Assembly: GCA_030827135.1 (NCBI GenBank)
Contig: JAURFE010000001.1
Span: 152,569 to 216,568, forward strand
Length of the DNA: 64,000 nucleotides
Origin: Vicinamibacterales bacterium
GTDB taxonomy: Bacteria; Acidobacteriota; Vicinamibacteria; Vicinamibacterales; SCN-69-37
Direction of reading: 5' to 3'
Below, piece after piece: positions 61,779 through 64,000 of this stretch; position 1 is the first letter of the stretch; the number at the start of each line of letters is the position of its first letter. Made by a program: the position numbers and the translations under genes. Under the pieces are notes generated by a model, which had not been told where the DNA came from, did no database searches, and worked only from the letters and a program-made list of their open reading frames with translations.

Positions 61779-63611
61779 CTACTTCTCCTGCGCCAGAATG
61801 CTGTCGGTCACGCTGTGGGCGTCGATCGGAAGCCCGCTGTAATGCCGCACGCTCCGCAGTTTCATCGAGAGCGCCGGATCGAGATCCATCCGCAACAGGC
61901 TCAACATCTGCCCGTCGCGGTTCTGCTCCACGACATACACGCGGTCGTGGCGTGCGATGTACTCGGCCACCGCATCCGAGAACGGGTATGCCCGCAACCG
62001 GAGGTAGGACGTCGCCACGCCGGCCGCCTTGAGCTGGTCCCGCGTCTCGAGAATCGCCCAGTGCGTGGAGCCGAAGGCGATAATCCCGACCGAGGCGCCA
62101 GGCTCAGCCGTCTCGATCGGTCCTGGCACCAGCGTCTTCGCAGTCTCGAACTTCTTCGAGAGGCGGTCGAGGTTGTTCACATAGTCGTCGGCGCGTTCGG
62201 TGTACTGCGCCATCGCGTTGTGGCCGGAGCCCCGCGTGAAGAACGCCGGCGTGTTCGTGTCGGGCAACGACCGCCACGGAATGCCGTCGCCATCGATGTC
62301 CTTGTAGCGGCCCCACGACGCGCCCAATTCGCGGACCTTCGCCTCGTCGAGCACCTTGCCGCGATCGAGCGGCTTGGTGGGATAGTCGAACGGGTCGGAC
62401 ATCCAGGTGTTCATGCCGAGGTCGAGATCGCTCATGACATACACGAGTTGCTGAAGCCGTTCCGACAGATCAAACGCCTCGCCCGCCATGTCAAAACACT
62501 CGGACATCGATGACGGCAGCAACATCGGGTGCCGTGTGTCACCGTGCGAGTTCACCGCCGTGAACAGCAGATCGCCCTGCGCCGTGCGCGTCGGCAGGCC
62601 CGTGGAGGGCCCCACACGCTGAATGTCGAAGACCACGCCGGGCACTTCGGCGTAGTAGGCCAGACCGGCGAACTCGGACATCAGCGACACCCCGGGGCCT
62701 GACGTGGAGGTCATGGCCCGGGCCCCGGCCCACGACGCGCCGATCACCATGCCGATGGCCGCAATCTCATCCTCCGCCTGCACGATGGCGAACGTGGCCT
62801 TCCCCGTCTCCTTGTCCATGCGGTACTTCCGCATGTACCCGATCAACGACTCAGGCAGCGATGACGACGGCGTGATCGGGTACCAGGGGACCACCGTCAC
62901 GCCGGCAAACATGCAGCCCATCGCCGCGGCCGCATTGCCTTCCACGAGGATCTTCCCCGCCGTCGCGTTCATCCGCTGAATCCGGTACGGATGTTTAATC
63001 TCGGTGAAGTGTTCCCTCGCATAGGCCGCACCCGCCTCGAGCGCCGCCTGATTGAGCGCCATCGCCTTCGGCTTCTTGCCGAGCTGCTTGGACAGCGCGT
63101 GGATCATCTCCTGCAGATCGATCGACAGCAGGTGCGAGAGCACGCCGTCATAGATCATGTTCTTGACGAGGCGACGCAGCTTCGCGTCCGGACAGACCTC
63201 GGCGACGATCTTGTCAAACGGCACGGAATAAAAAATCAGATCCTGCCGGAGCTCATCCAGCTTCAGCGGCGCGTCGAACACCACCGCGCGGCCCGGCTCC
63301 AGCGTCAGCACGTCCTCACGCGCCGTCTCCGCATTCATCGCCACCAGGAAGTCGACTTCCTTCTTTCGGGCGATGTAGCCCTTGTGATTGGAACGGATGG
63401 TGTACCACGTCGGCAATCCGGCAATATTCGACGGGAACATGTTCTTGCCCGACACGGGCACTCCCATCTGAAAGATGGCGCGCAGCAAAATCATGTTGGC
63501 CGTCTGGGACCCGGATCCGTTGACGGTGGCAACCTGAATGCTGAAGTCGTTGACGACGTGAGACTGGACGGAACGGTCGGCCTGATCGGCCGTGGCAAGC
63601 GGCGAGGACAT
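61779..63611 (-). CDS. 2-oxoacid:ferredoxin oxidoreductase, alpha subunit (fused gamma-alpha)
   Basis: 610 residues. The N-terminal part (about 20-200) is the gamma domain (GSGSQTANMILLRAIFQMG) and the rest is the pyrimidine-binding alpha domain with PITPSSSLPESL, ATFAIVQAEDEIAA and TSTSGPGVSLMSEF. The start at 63611 is chosen because the longer frame reads through a word array. Operon order sucD, alpha, beta, then ndk, dcd. Part of a ferredoxin-linked TCA step. Confidence 0.93.
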   Translation of the reverse strand: MSSPLATADQADRSVQSHVVNDFSIQVATVNGSGSQTANMILLRAIFQMGVPVSGKNMFPSNIAGLPTWYTIRSNHKGYIARKKEVDFLVAMNAETAREDVLTLEPGRAVVFDAPLKLDELRQDLIFYSVPFDKIVAEVCPDAKLRRLVKNMIYDGVLSHLLSIDLQEMIHALSKQLGKKPKAMALNQAALEAGAAYAREHFTEIKHPYRIQRMNATAGKILVEGNAAAAMGCMFAGVTVVPWYPITPSSSLPESLIGYMRKYRMDKETGKATFAIVQAEDEIAAIGMVIGASWAGARAMTSTSGPGVSLMSEFAGLAYYAEVPGVVFDIQRVGPSTGLPTRTAQGDLLFTAVNSHGDTRHPMLLPSSMSECFDMAGEAFDLSERLQQLVYVMSDLDLGMNTWMSDPFDYPTKPLDRGKVLDEAKVRELGASWGRYKDIDGDGIPWRSLPDTNTPAFFTRGSGHNAMAQYTERADDYVNNLDRLSKKFETAKTLVPGPIETAEPGASVGIIAFGSTHWAILETRDQLKAAGVATSYLRLRAYPFSDAVAEYIARHDRVYVVEQNRDGQMLSLLRMDLDPALSMKLRSVRHYSGLPIDAHSVTDSILAQEK

Positions 63612-63640
63612 ATCAGCACGATTATCTCGGCAAATGCACA

Positions 63641-63708
63641 AATGGGCAACTGAGCACCTGCCCAATAGCCCACCTGCCCAACCGCCCAGCGGCTCAGTTA
63701 CCCAGCTG
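63641..63708. repeat. CACCTGCCCAA word array with inverted ends
   Basis: ACCTGCCCAA, GCCCACCTGCCCAA and ACCGCCCAG words. The outer 12-mers at 63643 and 63693 are inverted with one mismatch. It lies between sucD and the oxidoreductase alpha gene. Confidence 0.7.
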
Positions 63709-64000
63709 TCAGGCGCGCAGCGCCTGCATCATCGCCGCCCCGATATCCGCGGGACTTTTGACGACGTGCACGCCGGCCGCCGTGAGGGCCGCCATCTTCT
63801 CGGCCGCGGTGCCCTTGCCCCCGGCGATGATCGCGCCGGCGTGTCCCATGCGGCGACCGGGCGGCGCCGTCTGACCGGCGATGAAGCCGACGACGGGCTT
63901 CGTGAAGTGCGCCTTGATCCAGGCCGCGGCCTCTTCTTCGGCCGATCCGCCGATCTCCCCGATCATGACGACCGCTTCGGTCTCCGTATCCTGGCCGAAG
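63709..64000 (-). CDS. sucD: Succinyl-CoA ligase alpha subunit, C-terminal part (cut by window edge)
   Basis: The frame runs from the window edge: [21 protein letters not shown] is the family's Phe-...-IGEIGG region, followed by [27 protein letters not shown] and ending near [14 protein letters not shown]. The start lies outside the window. It makes succinyl-CoA or ATP in the TCA cycle; next to the oxidoreductase this couples 2-oxoglutarate to succinate. Confidence 0.95.
   Translation of the reverse strand, partial: FGQDTETEAVVMIGEIGGSAEEEAAAWIKAHFTKPVVGFIAGQTAPPGRRMGHAGAIIAGGKGTAAEKMAALTAAGVHVVKSPADIGAAMMQALRA

Overview
The window is about 64 kb of GC-rich chromosome. The gene content points to an acidobacterium, most likely of the Vicinamibacteria group. 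The evidence is a VWFA-related exported protein of the kind seen mainly in Acidobacteriota, very large TonB-dependent receptors with a carboxypeptidase-regulatory N-terminus (Oar type), many ATGA/GTGA gene overlaps, and an absence of phage or transposon genes. This placement is inference from gene families, not a database result.

Layout. 1-5.4 kb: a leftward run with bactofilin, a methyltransferase-like protein, a SAM-hydrolysing DUF62 enzyme, GlpX, an MFS transporter, a Sua5/TsaC protein and HflX (cut by the window edge). 5.5-12.4 kb: cysteine desulfurase plus MnmA for tRNA thiolation, then thioredoxin reductase, thioredoxin, glycogen synthase and a D-Ala-D-Ala carboxypeptidase on the other strand. 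12.7-20.4 kb: a tiny Cys-containing protein, an orphan DNA methyltransferase, an Oar-type TonB receptor, the VWFA protein, and two poorly known proteins, one with a histone-H1-like tail. 20.4-25 kb: a receiver protein, an exported O-methyltransferase, arginase, tRNA-Lys, an aminotransferase, a short MgtE and tRNA-Glu. 25.1-28.3 kb: a cytochrome bc complex operon (cytochrome c, Rieske, b6-type cytochrome b, octaheme cytochrome c). 28.4-36.2 kb: an exported amidase, a porin, and a TonB receptor followed by a cell-surface protein and a lipoprotein. 36.2-43.4 kb: DUF4301, EamA, a type III polyketide synthase cluster (methyltransferase, FAD enzyme, PKS), DinB, HAD and bacilliredoxin. 43.4-52.5 kb: an Asp-box repeat exported protein, a frameshifted response regulator, PurA, HutH, HutU and an ATPase. 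52.5-59.6 kb: a decayed small gene, RNase III with an N-terminal DUF2007 domain, an RsbU-type phosphatase, a Met/Cys PLP enzyme, a YqaA-type membrane protein, CutA, an FtsB-like protein, DUF4198 and DUF1775 proteins, and initiator tRNA. 59.7-64 kb: Dcd, Ndk, both subunits of a 2-oxoacid:ferredoxin oxidoreductase, and the end of SucD.

Metabolically the window describes a heterotroph. It has a bc-type respiratory chain with a multiheme c-type cytochrome, a ferredoxin-linked 2-oxoacid oxidoreductase next to succinyl-CoA ligase (TCA cycle), histidine and arginine degradation, glycogen synthesis, and TonB-driven uptake.

The most striking feature is not a gene. Most intergenic gaps longer than about 70 bp hold arrays of short 7-10 base 'words' (for example GGATTGA, CAATGRGG, CTGGACY, CCGAAGTT, GGTTGGGTGA, GCCCATCC). 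The words differ from gap to gap, are often arranged as inverted halves with perfect arms up to 38 bp, and run directly into the stop codons of at least eight genes. One such gap encloses a decayed ORF that resembles four-helix-bundle (S23/Avd-like) proteins. Two other gaps carry a REP-like palindrome whose arms differ by compensating changes. Together these look like an active intergenic repeat system.
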